Positions 44,664 through 52,963 of a stretch of 64,000 nt of DNA are shown here, in pieces. The DNA is from Lientehia sp934351765 (GTDB lineage: Bacteria; Bacillota; Clostridia; Lachnospirales; Lachnospiraceae). The notes beneath the pieces were generated by a model, which saw nothing but the letters and a program-made list of their open reading frames with translations, had not been told where the DNA came from and made no database searches. The DNA lies in the NCBI RefSeq assembly GCF_052118925.1, contig NZ_JBQKGG010000001.1, positions 62,001 to 126,000 on the forward strand, given 5' to 3'. Each line of letters begins with the position of its first letter. The stretch's first letter is position 1. Position numbers and translations under genes: made by a program.

Positions 44664-45332
44664 ATGTATCAGCCAGTGATCATCAAAGGAAATCATTACG
44701 GTCTGACAGTTTTTCTTGACCCGGAGCGGCCGTTTCCGGAGCTGATGGAATACCTGGGGACCAAAATCCGGGATTCGGCAGGCTTTTTCCGGGGCGCAAA
44801 GATGGCGCTTTCCTTTGAGGGACGGACCCTTACACCGGAAGAAACAAATCAGGCAGTAAATACGATCTGTGAAAATTCAGAGATAAAAATCTCCTGTGTC
44901 ATCGATACAGACAAAGCACGAGAAGATTTTTTCAGACGCGTTCTGGAAGAAGAGGAAGAGAAAACGGGAGGCAGAAACCAGACGGACGGAGAATTCTATA
45001 AAGGAACACTCCGTTCCGGTCAGATGCTGGAGGCAGAGGGAAGCGTCATCATGCTTGGAGACGTGAATCCTGGCGCCAGGATCACCGCCCGGGGGAATAT
45101 CATTGTGCTCGGCGCCATGCGCGGAACTGCCATTGCCGGTCTGGGAGGAAATCCCCATGCCGTTATTGTGGCACTGGATCTGAACCCCATTCAGATCCGG
45201 ATCGGAGATCTTTCAGAAAGACCGGTCCGCCAGAGAGAACATTCCGGACCACGGATTGCTTATCTGGATATGGGCAGGATCCGCATGGAACCGTTGTGTA
45301 AAGAAGTGATCGATGCGGTGGACTTCCGCTGA
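44664..45332 (+). CDS. minC: septum site-determining protein MinC
   Basis: MinC inhibits FtsZ assembly away from midcell. The 222-residue protein has an N-terminal domain and a C-terminal beta-helix (GTLRSGQMLEAEGSVIMLGD, GNIIVLGAMRGTAIAG), with AFIVALDL-type AVIVALDLNPIQIRI. It is followed by minD and minE. AGAGGTGG precedes ATG 44664. Confidence 0.93.
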   Translation: MYQPVIIKGNHYGLTVFLDPERPFPELMEYLGTKIRDSAGFFRGAKMALSFEGRTLTPEETNQAVNTICENSEIKISCVIDTDKAREDFFRRVLEEEEEKTGGRNQTDGEFYKGTLRSGQMLEAEGSVIMLGDVNPGARITARGNIIVLGAMRGTAIAGLGGNPHAVIVALDLNPIQIRIGDLSERPVRQREHSGPRIAYLDMGRIRMEPLCKEVIDAVDFR

Positions 45333-45357
45333 AAAGAGAAACGTGGAGGAAATGGAA

Positions 45358-46149
45358 ATGAGTGAAGTAATCGTTATCACATCCGGAAAAGGCGGGGTCG
45401 GAAAGACAACGACTTCAGCGAATCTGGGAACCGGACTTGCCATGTTACAGAAGAAAGTTGTTTTAATCGATACCGATATCGGTCTTCGGAATCTGGATGT
45501 GGTTATGGGACTGGAGAACCGGATCGTTTATAACCTGGTGGATGTGATCGAGGGCAGCTGCCGTTTAAGCCAGGCTTTAATTAAAGATAAGCGTTATCCC
45601 AATCTGCAGCTTCTTCCGTCTGCTCAGACGAGAGACAAGACCGCTGTTTCTCCGGAGCAGATGAAAAAACTGATCGAGTCGTTAAAGGAAGAGTTTGATT
45701 ATATTCTGTTAGACTGTCCCGCAGGAATCGAGCAGGGGTTTAAAAATGCCATTGCCGGTGCAGACCGGGCAGTAGTCGTGACAACACCGGAGGTCTCTGC
45801 CATCCGCGATGCGGACCGGATCATCGGACTTCTGGAGGCCAACGATATTCATAAGATTGATCTGGTGGTGAACCGAATCCGCATGGACATGGTAAAACGG
45901 GGCGATATGATGTCCATTGAAGATGTTGTGGATATTCTTGCCGTTCATCTCATCGGCGCTGTTCCGGACGATGAGCATATCGTGATCGCCACTAATCAGG
46001 GTGAGCCTCTGACCGGCTCCGACTGCCTGGCGGGACAGGCTTATATGAACATTGCCAGACGGATTACAGGAGAAGAAGTCCCCATGCTGGATTTAAATGA
46101 AAAGACCGGGTTCTTTTCCAGACTGGCGGGTATGTTTAAAAAGAAGTAG
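45358..46149 (+). CDS. minD: septum site-determining ATPase MinD
   Basis: This 263-residue ParA-type ATPase has a deviant Walker A SGKGGVGKTTT, IDTDIGLRNLDVVMGLE, LLDCPAGIEQG and a C-terminal amphipathic membrane-targeting helix (FFSRLAGMFKKK). I chose ATG 45358 over 45352 for RBS spacing from GTGGAGG. MinD recruits MinC to the membrane. Confidence 0.97.
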   Translation: MSEVIVITSGKGGVGKTTTSANLGTGLAMLQKKVVLIDTDIGLRNLDVVMGLENRIVYNLVDVIEGSCRLSQALIKDKRYPNLQLLPSAQTRDKTAVSPEQMKKLIESLKEEFDYILLDCPAGIEQGFKNAIAGADRAVVVTTPEVSAIRDADRIIGLLEANDIHKIDLVVNRIRMDMVKRGDMMSIEDVVDILAVHLIGAVPDDEHIVIATNQGEPLTGSDCLAGQAYMNIARRITGEEVPMLDLNEKTGFFSRLAGMFKKK

Positions 46150-46160
46150 GGGGAACGGGA

Positions 46161-46442
46161 ATGGGACTGTTTGATTTTTTCTCCAAAAACAAATCGGGGA
46201 ATGTAGCCAAGGACCGTCTGAAGCTTCTTCTGGTTTCAGACCGTGCCAACTGTTCCCCGGAGGTCATGGAGGCCATTAAAAATGACATCATCAAAGTGAT
46301 TTCCAAATATATGGATGTGGACACAGACGCGCTGGATATCCAGATCACCACAACACCGTCGGAGGATGGAAACAGAACGGTACCGGCGCTGTTTGCCAAC
46401 ATTCCGATTAAGGACATGAAAAATGGAAATCCTGAGAAATAA
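46161..46442 (+). CDS. minE: cell division topological specificity factor MinE
   Basis: This 93-residue protein opens MGLFDFFSKNKSGNVAKDRL with the membrane-targeting helix and the MinD-stimulating region (LKLLLVSDRANCSPEVMEAI). The C-terminal dimer domain follows. Its presence implies an oscillating Min system rather than the DivIVA/MinJ form. Confidence 0.94.
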   Translation: MGLFDFFSKNKSGNVAKDRLKLLLVSDRANCSPEVMEAIKNDIIKVISKYMDVDTDALDIQITTTPSEDGNRTVPALFANIPIKDMKNGNPEK

Positions 46443-46453
46443 GGACATAAGAT

Positions 46454-47602
46454 ATGTTTAAATTCAAAGATTACCGTTTCAGATATTTCAACATCCGGAT
46501 GATCCTTTTAATCCTGTCTCTGGCAGTGATCGGGATCCTGTTTGTACGAAGTGCCACCATCGGCACCGGCTCCGATACCTTTAATAAACAGATTTTCGGC
46601 GTAGTGCTTGGTGCGGCGTGCATGCTGTTTGTTGCCATGGTGGATTACCACTGGGTTTTAAGTATGTACTGGCTGCTTTATGTCGTGAATATCGGGATTC
46701 TGCTGGCGACCAAGTTCATGGGAATCAGCGGAAACAGCGGCGCCCAGCGATGGCTGGTGCTTCCCGGAATTGGCCAGATCCAGCCCTCGGAGTTTTCAAA
46801 GATCCTGATGATCTGCTTCTTCGCCATGTTTTTTTACAAGCACCGGGAAAAAATCAGTAAGGTTCAGGTCGTGTTGGCATCCCTGCTCCTGTTTGCAGTT
46901 CCGGCTTACCTGATTTTTGATCAGCCGAACCTTTCCACGACTCTGGTGGTGACTTTTATTTTCCTGGTTCTCATCTATGTGGCAAAGATCAGCTATAAGT
47001 GGATTCTGGGAACCCTGGCGGTCTTAGTTCCGTCTGCGGTCTGGTTTATTTACTATATCCAGCAGGAGGGACAGAAGCTCCTGGAGCCTTATCAGGTAAA
47101 CCGGATCATGTCCTGGATCAATCCGTCCAAGTTTTCCACGGATATGACCCAGCAGCAGCAGAACTCCATCATGGCCATCGGATCCGGTCAACTTCATGGA
47201 AAAGGAATCGCCACAACAACCTTTGCCTCGGTAAAGAACGGCAACTTTTTGTCGGAGGAGGACACCGATTTTATCTTTGCTGTCATCGGGGAAGAGGTCG
47301 GATTTATCGGAAGTGTAATTATCATTGGACTTTTGGCGCTTCTTGTGGCAGAATGTATTTATATGGCAGCGCGTGCCAAGGATCTCCAGGGCCGTCTGAT
47401 CTGCAGCGGCATGGCAGCTCTTGTGGCGGTCCAGACCTTTATCAACGTAGGGGTCGCATCGGGACTGCTTCCCAATACGGGAATTCCGCTGCCCTTTATC
47501 AGTGCAGGTTTAAGCTCCTTACTCAGTATTTTTATCGGTATGGGGCTGGTATTAAATGTGGGACTTCAAAGAAACTATGAAAATAACAGAGGAGGGTTCT
47601 GA
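46454..47602 (+). CDS. rodA: RodA-type peptidoglycan glycosyltransferase
   Basis: This 382-residue SEDS protein has about ten membrane helices. GNSGAQRWLVLPGIGQIQPSEFSK, DQPNLSTTLVV and GLLPNTGIPLPFISAGLSSLL are family signatures. The neighbouring mrdA favours RodA over FtsW or SpoVE. It polymerises glycan strands for elongation with PBP2. Confidence 0.92.
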   Translation: MFKFKDYRFRYFNIRMILLILSLAVIGILFVRSATIGTGSDTFNKQIFGVVLGAACMLFVAMVDYHWVLSMYWLLYVVNIGILLATKFMGISGNSGAQRWLVLPGIGQIQPSEFSKILMICFFAMFFYKHREKISKVQVVLASLLLFAVPAYLIFDQPNLSTTLVVTFIFLVLIYVAKISYKWILGTLAVLVPSAVWFIYYIQQEGQKLLEPYQVNRIMSWINPSKFSTDMTQQQQNSIMAIGSGQLHGKGIATTTFASVKNGNFLSEEDTDFIFAVIGEEVGFIGSVIIIGLLALLVAECIYMAARAKDLQGRLICSGMAALVAVQTFINVGVASGLLPNTGIPLPFISAGLSSLLSIFIGMGLVLNVGLQRNYENNRGGF

Positions 47603-47604
47603 GC

Positions 47605-48000
47605 ATGAATGTTGGACTGATCGCCCATGATGCAAAGAAAAAATTGATGCAGAACTTTACAATCGCTTACCGCGGGATCTTATGCCGCCATGAGCTTTAT
47701 GCAACCGGTACCACCGGCCGTCTCATCGAGGAAGTAACGAATCTGAACGTTCACAAATTCCTGGCTGGACATCTGGGCGGAGAGCAGCAGCTTGCGGCTC
47801 AGATCGAAAGCAACCAGATCGATCTGGTGATCTTTCTGCGCGATCCTCTTCATCCGAAGTCTCATGAACCGGATGTATTCAAGGTGGCGACCCTGTGCGA
47901 TATGCACAACATTCCTCTGGCGACCAACCTGGCGACCGCAGAGCTTCTGGTAAAGGCACTGGAGCGCGGTGACATGGAATGGAGAGAAGCCTTTAAATAA
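47605..48000 (+). CDS. mgsA: methylglyoxal synthase
   Basis: MgsA converts dihydroxyacetone phosphate to methylglyoxal. The 131-residue protein has LIAHDAKKKLM, TGTTGRLI, GGEQQLAAQI, DLVIFLRDPL and the PLATNLATAELL end, all characteristic. It sits directly after rodA, a recurring order in Clostridia that couples a metabolic bypass enzyme to the shape operon for unknown reasons. Confidence 0.95.
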   Translation: MNVGLIAHDAKKKLMQNFTIAYRGILCRHELYATGTTGRLIEEVTNLNVHKFLAGHLGGEQQLAAQIESNQIDLVIFLRDPLHPKSHEPDVFKVATLCDMHNIPLATNLATAELLVKALERGDMEWREAFK

Positions 48001-48019
48001 ACGCATGGGGGAATGAGTT

Positions 48020-49039
48020 ATGCCCAGAACAACAACGGCAGAGCAGGTAAAAAAAAGCCGGAGACGTGCAAGACAGTCAGCCATTCTGATCTTACTGCTC
48101 CTTTGTGCGGCCGCCGGTGGACTACTTTGCTTTGGTTATGAAAAACATACGGCGTCTTTTGCTATGCTTCATCCTTATGAAGTATCAGCAAAGGGAGCGA
48201 ACGGAACGGAAAATTTGGAGCCATTTCCGTTATTTGGAGAAAACCTGGCGGCAGTGTCTGGAAATGTGGGAGAGGATCCCGCAGTTACGGCAGAAGCCGG
48301 AATTACCTTCAATGCTTCGGACGGAACGATATGCTTCAGCAAAAACGCATTGGAACGGCTGGAACCGGCCAGTGTTACCAAGGTAATGACCTGCCTGGTA
48401 GCTCTGAAATACGGAGATCTGGATCAGGAGATCACGGTGGAGGCACATATGCTGGCAGATTTAGATCCAGGCTCCTCTCTTTGCCATATCATTCCTGACT
48501 GTACGCTTACGCTGGAACAGCTTCTGTACGGTCTGATGCTGCCATCCGGAAATGATGCCGCCAATGTGATCGCTTACGGAGTTGCCGGCAGTGAGGAAGC
48601 CTTTGTGGAGCTGATGAATCAGGAAGCAAAACGGCTGGGGGCGGCAGGAACCCATTACAGCAACGCTCACGGGCTTTCTGATCCGAATCATTATACAACC
48701 GCTTACGATATCTATTTAATTTATCGGGAAGCCATGAAATATGAAAAATTTATCGATATCATCAGTACCCAGGAATATACTGCCGATTTTACCATCGGCG
48801 GATCTCCGACTTCTCTTACCTGGGGGCGGGGTATCTGGTATTTTAACGGAAAGGCGCAGGCACCGGATGGGGTAACGCCCATCGGTGGAAAGACCGGTAC
48901 GACTCCGGAAGCCGGGTACTGTCTGTCACTTCTTTCTGAGGATGCTTCTGGAACACCTTATGTCAGCGTGGTCTTAAAGGCATCCGGCAGGGAGGATCTG
49001 TACGCCAATATGACAGCGCTCCTTTCCAAGGTACCATAA
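48020..49039 (+). CDS. dacA: D-alanyl-D-alanine carboxypeptidase
   Basis: This serine DD-carboxypeptidase trims muropeptide stem peptides. The 339-residue protein has an N-terminal membrane helix, the SxxK site S118-V-T-K121, SGNDAANV (SxN) and GGKTGTTPEAG (KTG). The C-terminal amphipathic domain of PBP5 types is missing, so the N-terminal helix must anchor it. Whether it is dacA, dacB or dacF in function is unclear. Confidence 0.88.
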   Translation: MPRTTTAEQVKKSRRRARQSAILILLLLCAAAGGLLCFGYEKHTASFAMLHPYEVSAKGANGTENLEPFPLFGENLAAVSGNVGEDPAVTAEAGITFNASDGTICFSKNALERLEPASVTKVMTCLVALKYGDLDQEITVEAHMLADLDPGSSLCHIIPDCTLTLEQLLYGLMLPSGNDAANVIAYGVAGSEEAFVELMNQEAKRLGAAGTHYSNAHGLSDPNHYTTAYDIYLIYREAMKYEKFIDIISTQEYTADFTIGGSPTSLTWGRGIWYFNGKAQAPDGVTPIGGKTGTTPEAGYCLSLLSEDASGTPYVSVVLKASGREDLYANMTALLSKVP

Positions 49040-49110
49040 GGCAGAAAGCGGTGTTGTTTTTAAACTTTCAAAAAACTTTCAAAAATTCCACAATAAAACG
49101 GAATTAAGCA

Positions 49111-49139
49111 TTGAATTTTTGTAAGTTTTATCCTATAAT
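49111..49139 (+). promoter_or_regulatory. sigma-A promoter of the P-loop gene
   Basis: TTGAAT (49111-49116), a 17-base spacer and TATAAT (49134-49139). Confidence 0.75.
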
Positions 49140-49195
49140 TAAATCAAGATTTATCAGAATCGAATTACAACAAGTGACTAAAGGAGGAGTGCATT

Positions 49196-49615
49196 ATGGT
49201 GCAGATTATCGCGGGGAAGATGGGAAACGGAAAGACAAAATTTCTTCTGGACAAGGCTAATGTAGCCGTAGCAGAGTGCAAGGGGTCGATCGTTTACCTC
49301 GACAAAGACACAAAGAGCATGCACGAGCTTGACAATAAGATTCGTCTGATCAATGTCAGCGATTATCCGATCCGTTCATACAATGCGTTTATCGGATTCT
49401 TATGTGGAATCATTTCTCAGGATTACGATCTGGAATATGTTTTCCTGGACAGCTTCTTAAAACTGGCACACCTGGAAGGCCAGGATGTGTCCGCAGCGCT
49501 GATCGAGCTGGAGCAGCTTGGACAGCAGTACGGTGTTTCCATCGTTCTCAGTATTTCCATGGATGCTCAGGAATTACCGGAGCATGCACAATCCAAGGTC
49601 ATTGTTTCACTGTAA
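49196..49615 (+). CDS. small standalone P-loop protein of unknown function
   Basis: This 139-residue protein has a Walker A motif at residues 7-14 (GKMGNGKT) and a Walker B-like EYVFLDSF near residue 81; the C-terminal strand is VSIVLSISMDAQELP. It is about the size of a minimal RecA-like core with no extra domain. It has a good own promoter, a strong RBS (AAAGGAGG) and a terminator, so it is expressed alone. I recall similar short ATPase-like proteins in Lachnospiraceae but no function. Confidence 0.75.
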   Translation: MVQIIAGKMGNGKTKFLLDKANVAVAECKGSIVYLDKDTKSMHELDNKIRLINVSDYPIRSYNAFIGFLCGIISQDYDLEYVFLDSFLKLAHLEGQDVSAALIELEQLGQQYGVSIVLSISMDAQELPEHAQSKVIVSL

Positions 49616-49665
49616 GCAGTACATACACAGAACGCTTTGTCTGAATGCATTCTGTTATAAACGCG

Positions 49666-49700
49666 AAGAATTCGGGACGTGCCCCCACGTCCCGTTCTTT
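49666..49700 (+). terminator. terminator of the P-loop gene
   Basis: CGGGACGTG (49673-49681) and CACGTCCCG (49686-49694) form a perfect stem with a CCCC loop, followed by TTCTTT. Confidence 0.8.
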
Positions 49701-49703
49701 CAT

Positions 49704-49772
49704 GTTTCATAGGAAGGTGCGTCTTATGAAACCAAAAACGCTCCGCGGGGATCGCACTGCGGCGGAGAATCC
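49704..49772. repeat. modular intergenic hairpin repeat, copy B
   Basis: GTTTCATAGGA...TCTTATGAAAC, then CAAAAACGCTCCGCGGGGA and CTGCGGCGGAGAATCC. It closely matches copy A and ends right at the DUF378 stop codon. It lies between convergent genes. Confidence 0.65.
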
Positions 49773-49979
49773 TTATTCATTTATTCCGATCCGCCCGAAC
49801 AGGCTGATCAGATACAGTCCGCAGATCCCGACAACCGCGTAGATGATCCTGGAAAGCAGTGTCATTTCTCCGAACAGGAATGCGACCAGATCAAATCGGA
49901 AAAAGCCGATGAGTCCCCAGTTGACGGCTCCGATAATGGCGATGGCAAGGGCTGTATAATCCAGTGGTTTGGAATTCAT
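49773..49979 (-). CDS. DUF378 membrane protein
   Basis: This 68-residue protein, with two membrane helices (IAIIGAVNWGLIGFF and LSRIIYAVVGICGLYLISL), is a clear DUF378/YuzA-like member. AAGGAGGAAA precedes the ATG on the minus strand. It is divergent from the HlyD-like gene. Function unknown. Confidence 0.85.
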   Translation of the reverse strand: MNSKPLDYTALAIAIIGAVNWGLIGFFRFDLVAFLFGEMTLLSRIIYAVVGICGLYLISLFGRIGINE

Positions 49980-50065
49980 AATTGTTTTCCTCCTTTTTTC
50001 TTTTAGTATGTTCCGTTTCCATCCGATTATTGATGGGAATGATATCCAGATAAGGGAGCAGATCC

Positions 50066-51490
50066 GTGGCGAAAAAGAAAATTATCCGATATAAAAAACC
50101 GAAAAATATCAATATCGGCATGATCGTGTTTGCCGTTATTTTCTTATATTTGGTGATCACCATGATCCGGTACGCCGTAAAACCGAAAATTAAGATGTAT
50201 GAAGTACAGGACGGTGATATCGCCAGCGATTCTTATTACACCGGTGTTATTTTACGTACGGAACAGGTCGTCAATTCTGAATATTCCGGCTATGTCAGCT
50301 ATTATCTCCAGGAAAAGGGAAAGGCTGCCGTTGGAAATCTGGTATTTGCCGTTGATGAAAACGGCGCAGTCAATGATTATCTCAATAAAACAGCCGGAAG
50401 TGAGAGCCGTTTGACCGAAGCGAACTTAAAAGAACTGAAGACACAGCTTTCGGCGTTCAGCAGCTCCTATTCTGATCAGACTTTTTCCAGGATTTATGAT
50501 CTGAATAACAGTATGTCCTCCAGACTCATGGAATATCTGAACATCAACATGCTGACGGAGCTTGGTGCCACCGGTGAGGATCTTTCTCTCCAGAAAGGAT
50601 ATGCAAAGGAAAACGGGATCGTGGTCTATTCCACCGATGGAATGGAACAGCTTGCTGCAGATCAGATCACAGAAGATACCTTTTCAAAGGAGCATTATCA
50701 GAAAACCGTATACAGCACCGGTCAGCTTCTTGCGAGCGGGTCTCCAGCCTATAAGCTCATAACCGCGGACGACTGGTCAGTGGTGATTCCCCTGAAGGAC
50801 GATGAGATTTCCCGGTATACAGATGTGACCAGTGTGTCGGTCCGTTTCACAGAGAAAAACCTAGATGCTTCGGCGGCGTTTTCCACCTTTACCGGAAGTG
50901 ACGGAAAAACCTACGGAAGGCTGGATTTCAATAAATATATGATCCAGTTTGCGGAGGACCGGTTTGTGGAACTGGAAGTGAAAAATTCTCAGGCAAGCGG
51001 CTTAAAACTGCCCAAAACCGCATTGACCGAAAAGGAAGCCTATGTGATTCCAAAGGAATACCTGACAGTCGGCGGTGACAGTGCGGACGAGGGCTTTTAC
51101 CGGGAGGTTTATGCCAATGACGGAAGCTCTTCCCTGGAATTTGTGGCGGCGGATATTCTTCGAATTACCGATGAGGAAGAGGCAAAAGCCAAGGAAGAAG
51201 AAACAACCGAGGCGGTGCCCCGTTATTGCTATGTAAGTACCGATACGCTTCAGGACGGTGATAATCTGGTGCTTCCGGATTCGAATACACGGTTCCAGGT
51301 GGGACAGAAAGAGAGTATTCCCGGTGTGTATAATATCAACCGCGGTTATGCCATGTTCAAATATGTAAAAATCCTGGATGAAAATAGTGAATACTGTGTG
51401 GTAAAGAAAAATGTTTCTTACAGCATCCGAACGTATGACCATATTGTCCTGAAAGCGGAGCTTGTATCGGATTCGGATATTCTACGATAG
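50066..51490 (+). CDS. HlyD-like membrane protein upstream of sepF
   Basis: This 474-residue protein has a basic N-terminus (KKKIIRYKKPKN), one membrane helix (about 17-38) and a large extracytoplasmic region. The part after the helix (GVILRTEQVVNSEYSGYVSYY, then KGKAAVGNLVFAVDENG) resembles the lipoyl-like hinge of HlyD/MFP adaptors. There is no transporter gene alongside, so efflux is doubtful. In Lachnospiraceae this gene recurs before sepF, which suggests a cell-division role (inference). The start is GTG 50066 with AAGGGAG upstream. Confidence 0.7.
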   Translation: MAKKKIIRYKKPKNINIGMIVFAVIFLYLVITMIRYAVKPKIKMYEVQDGDIASDSYYTGVILRTEQVVNSEYSGYVSYYLQEKGKAAVGNLVFAVDENGAVNDYLNKTAGSESRLTEANLKELKTQLSAFSSSYSDQTFSRIYDLNNSMSSRLMEYLNINMLTELGATGEDLSLQKGYAKENGIVVYSTDGMEQLAADQITEDTFSKEHYQKTVYSTGQLLASGSPAYKLITADDWSVVIPLKDDEISRYTDVTSVSVRFTEKNLDASAAFSTFTGSDGKTYGRLDFNKYMIQFAEDRFVELEVKNSQASGLKLPKTALTEKEAYVIPKEYLTVGGDSADEGFYREVYANDGSSSLEFVAADILRITDEEEAKAKEEETTEAVPRYCYVSTDTLQDGDNLVLPDSNTRFQVGQKESIPGVYNINRGYAMFKYVKILDENSEYCVVKKNVSYSIRTYDHIVLKAELVSDSDILR

Positions 51491-51518
51491 AATTCCATGA
51501 AAAAATCCGGATTATCGG

Positions 51519-51547
51519 TTGACAGGAACAAAAAAAACATTGATAAT
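51519..51547 (+). promoter_or_regulatory. sepF operon promoter
   Basis: TTGACA (51519-51524), a 17-base spacer and GATAAT (51542-51547). Confidence 0.65.
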
Positions 51548-51583
51548 GGTAAAGGATTAAATATAGAAAGGCGGGTTTAACCC

Positions 51584-52111
51584 ATGAGTATTATGAATAA
51601 ATTTCTCGATGCGATGAAATTGAACGAAGATGACGAATACGATTATGACGATGATGATATGATGTATGATGACGAGGACGACTTCGAGGAGTCTCAGCCC
51701 AAGAAAAGTATTTTCCACCGGGAAAGGAAAACAGCAGAACCGGAGGATGATATTCCCCAGGCAGCGCCCAGGTCATCCGCAAAGCCCAAGAGCCGTCCTT
51801 CCAATGTAGTTCCCATGCGTTCCGCAACAAGGGGCGGCATGGAGGTCTGCATGGTAAAGCCCAGCTCCATTGGTGATGCCAGAGAGATCTGTGATACCCT
51901 GCTCAGCGGACGGGCCGTTGTGATCAATATGGAGGGGATTCCTACGGAAACTGCACAGAAGATTATTGATTTTACCTGCGGTGCCTGCTATGCCATGAAT
52001 GGAAATCTTCAGAAGATCTCCAGTTTTATCTTCATTGCAACACCTCAGGCCATCGAGCTCTCCGGAGATTTTGAGGATCTCATGGGCGGAAATGCTTCCT
52101 ATACCGACTGA
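51584..52111 (+). CDS. sepF: cell division protein SepF
   Basis: SepF bundles FtsZ filaments and anchors the Z-ring. The 175-residue protein has the N-terminal membrane-binding helix (MSIMNKFLDAMKL), an acidic linker rich in D and Y, and a SepF core (VCMVKPSSIGDAREICDTLL, AVVINMEG, RIIDF-type KIIDFTCGACYAMNG). It is followed by ylmH, the conserved ylm order; ylmE and ylmG are absent here. Confidence 0.93.
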   Translation: MSIMNKFLDAMKLNEDDEYDYDDDDMMYDDEDDFEESQPKKSIFHRERKTAEPEDDIPQAAPRSSAKPKSRPSNVVPMRSATRGGMEVCMVKPSSIGDAREICDTLLSGRAVVINMEGIPTETAQKIIDFTCGACYAMNGNLQKISSFIFIATPQAIELSGDFEDLMGGNASYTD

Positions 52112-52122
52112 CGGAGGAATAC

Positions 52123-52884
52123 ATGAATAAAGAAGAACAGGTATTTTTAAATCACCTGTCAGATCTGGCAAAGGTATGCTACGGGAGAGAGATCCCGGTT
52201 TATACAGATTTTTTGAACCTACATGAGCAAACGGTCTTTTTATCGGCATTGCCGGAGTTTTCCCACATCCGTGTCCATCTGGACGGCGGATATGAGGAGG
52301 CAGAACGAAAGGTCGTTTGCTTTCTTCCTGTTTATATGGAAGTACTTGACCGGGAGATGCTTCCCATCGTGCCGATAAAGATTTCTTCATCAGCAGGGAA
52401 GTTTACTGAGGCGGCCTCCCATCGTGATTATCTGGGGGCGATCTTGAACCTGGGAATTGACCGCAGTAAAATCGGAGATATTCTGGTGGGTGACGGGTAT
52501 GCCTACGTGCTCTGCACAGCGCCTATGGCACAGTTTCTGATGGATTCCTTAACCAGTGTTCGCCATAATCCGGTGCACTGCGAGGCAGTGGCTTTTTCGG
52601 AGCTGGACGGACAGATCTCGTTCACGGAGATCACCGGGTCAGTGGCATCTCTCCGACTGGATTCCTTCCTTGCCCTGGCAGTGCGGATGTCGCGTTCAGC
52701 GGCGCTCTCCTGTGTCCGTGAGGAACGGGTCTATATAAACGGAAAGCTCTGTACCTCCCAGACGTACGAACCAAAGGTCGGAGATGTGATCTCGGTGCGC
52801 GGAGCAGGAAAGTTTATTTACGATGGAGTAATCTCCGGAACAAAAAAGGGGCGTCAGATGATCCGGCTCCGACAATATAATTAG
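52123..52884 (+). CDS. ylmH: YlmH-family S4 RNA-binding protein
   Basis: This 253-residue protein has an N-terminal YlmH domain (FLNHLSDLAKVCY, FLNLHEQ, RDYLGAILNLGIDRSKIGDI) and a C-terminal S4 domain (LRLDSFLALAVRMSRSAALS, ERVYINGKL). YlmH binds stalled large-subunit complexes in ribosome rescue in Bacillus. ACGGAGGAA precedes the ATG. Confidence 0.9.
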   Translation: MNKEEQVFLNHLSDLAKVCYGREIPVYTDFLNLHEQTVFLSALPEFSHIRVHLDGGYEEAERKVVCFLPVYMEVLDREMLPIVPIKISSSAGKFTEAASHRDYLGAILNLGIDRSKIGDILVGDGYAYVLCTAPMAQFLMDSLTSVRHNPVHCEAVAFSELDGQISFTEITGSVASLRLDSFLALAVRMSRSAALSCVREERVYINGKLCTSQTYEPKVGDVISVRGAGKFIYDGVISGTKKGRQMIRLRQYN

Positions 52885-52963
52885 CGTGTCAAAAAGCCGG
52901 AAGAAAAGCCGGAACAGACGAGGCACGAAAACATGAAACGAAAAGAAAGGAAGACGCATAAAA

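Noticed and set aside
49196..49615. PilT-type motility ATPase
   Set aside because: Only a Walker A motif and a weak Walker B are shared; it is far too short and lacks secretion-ATPase Asp and His boxes.
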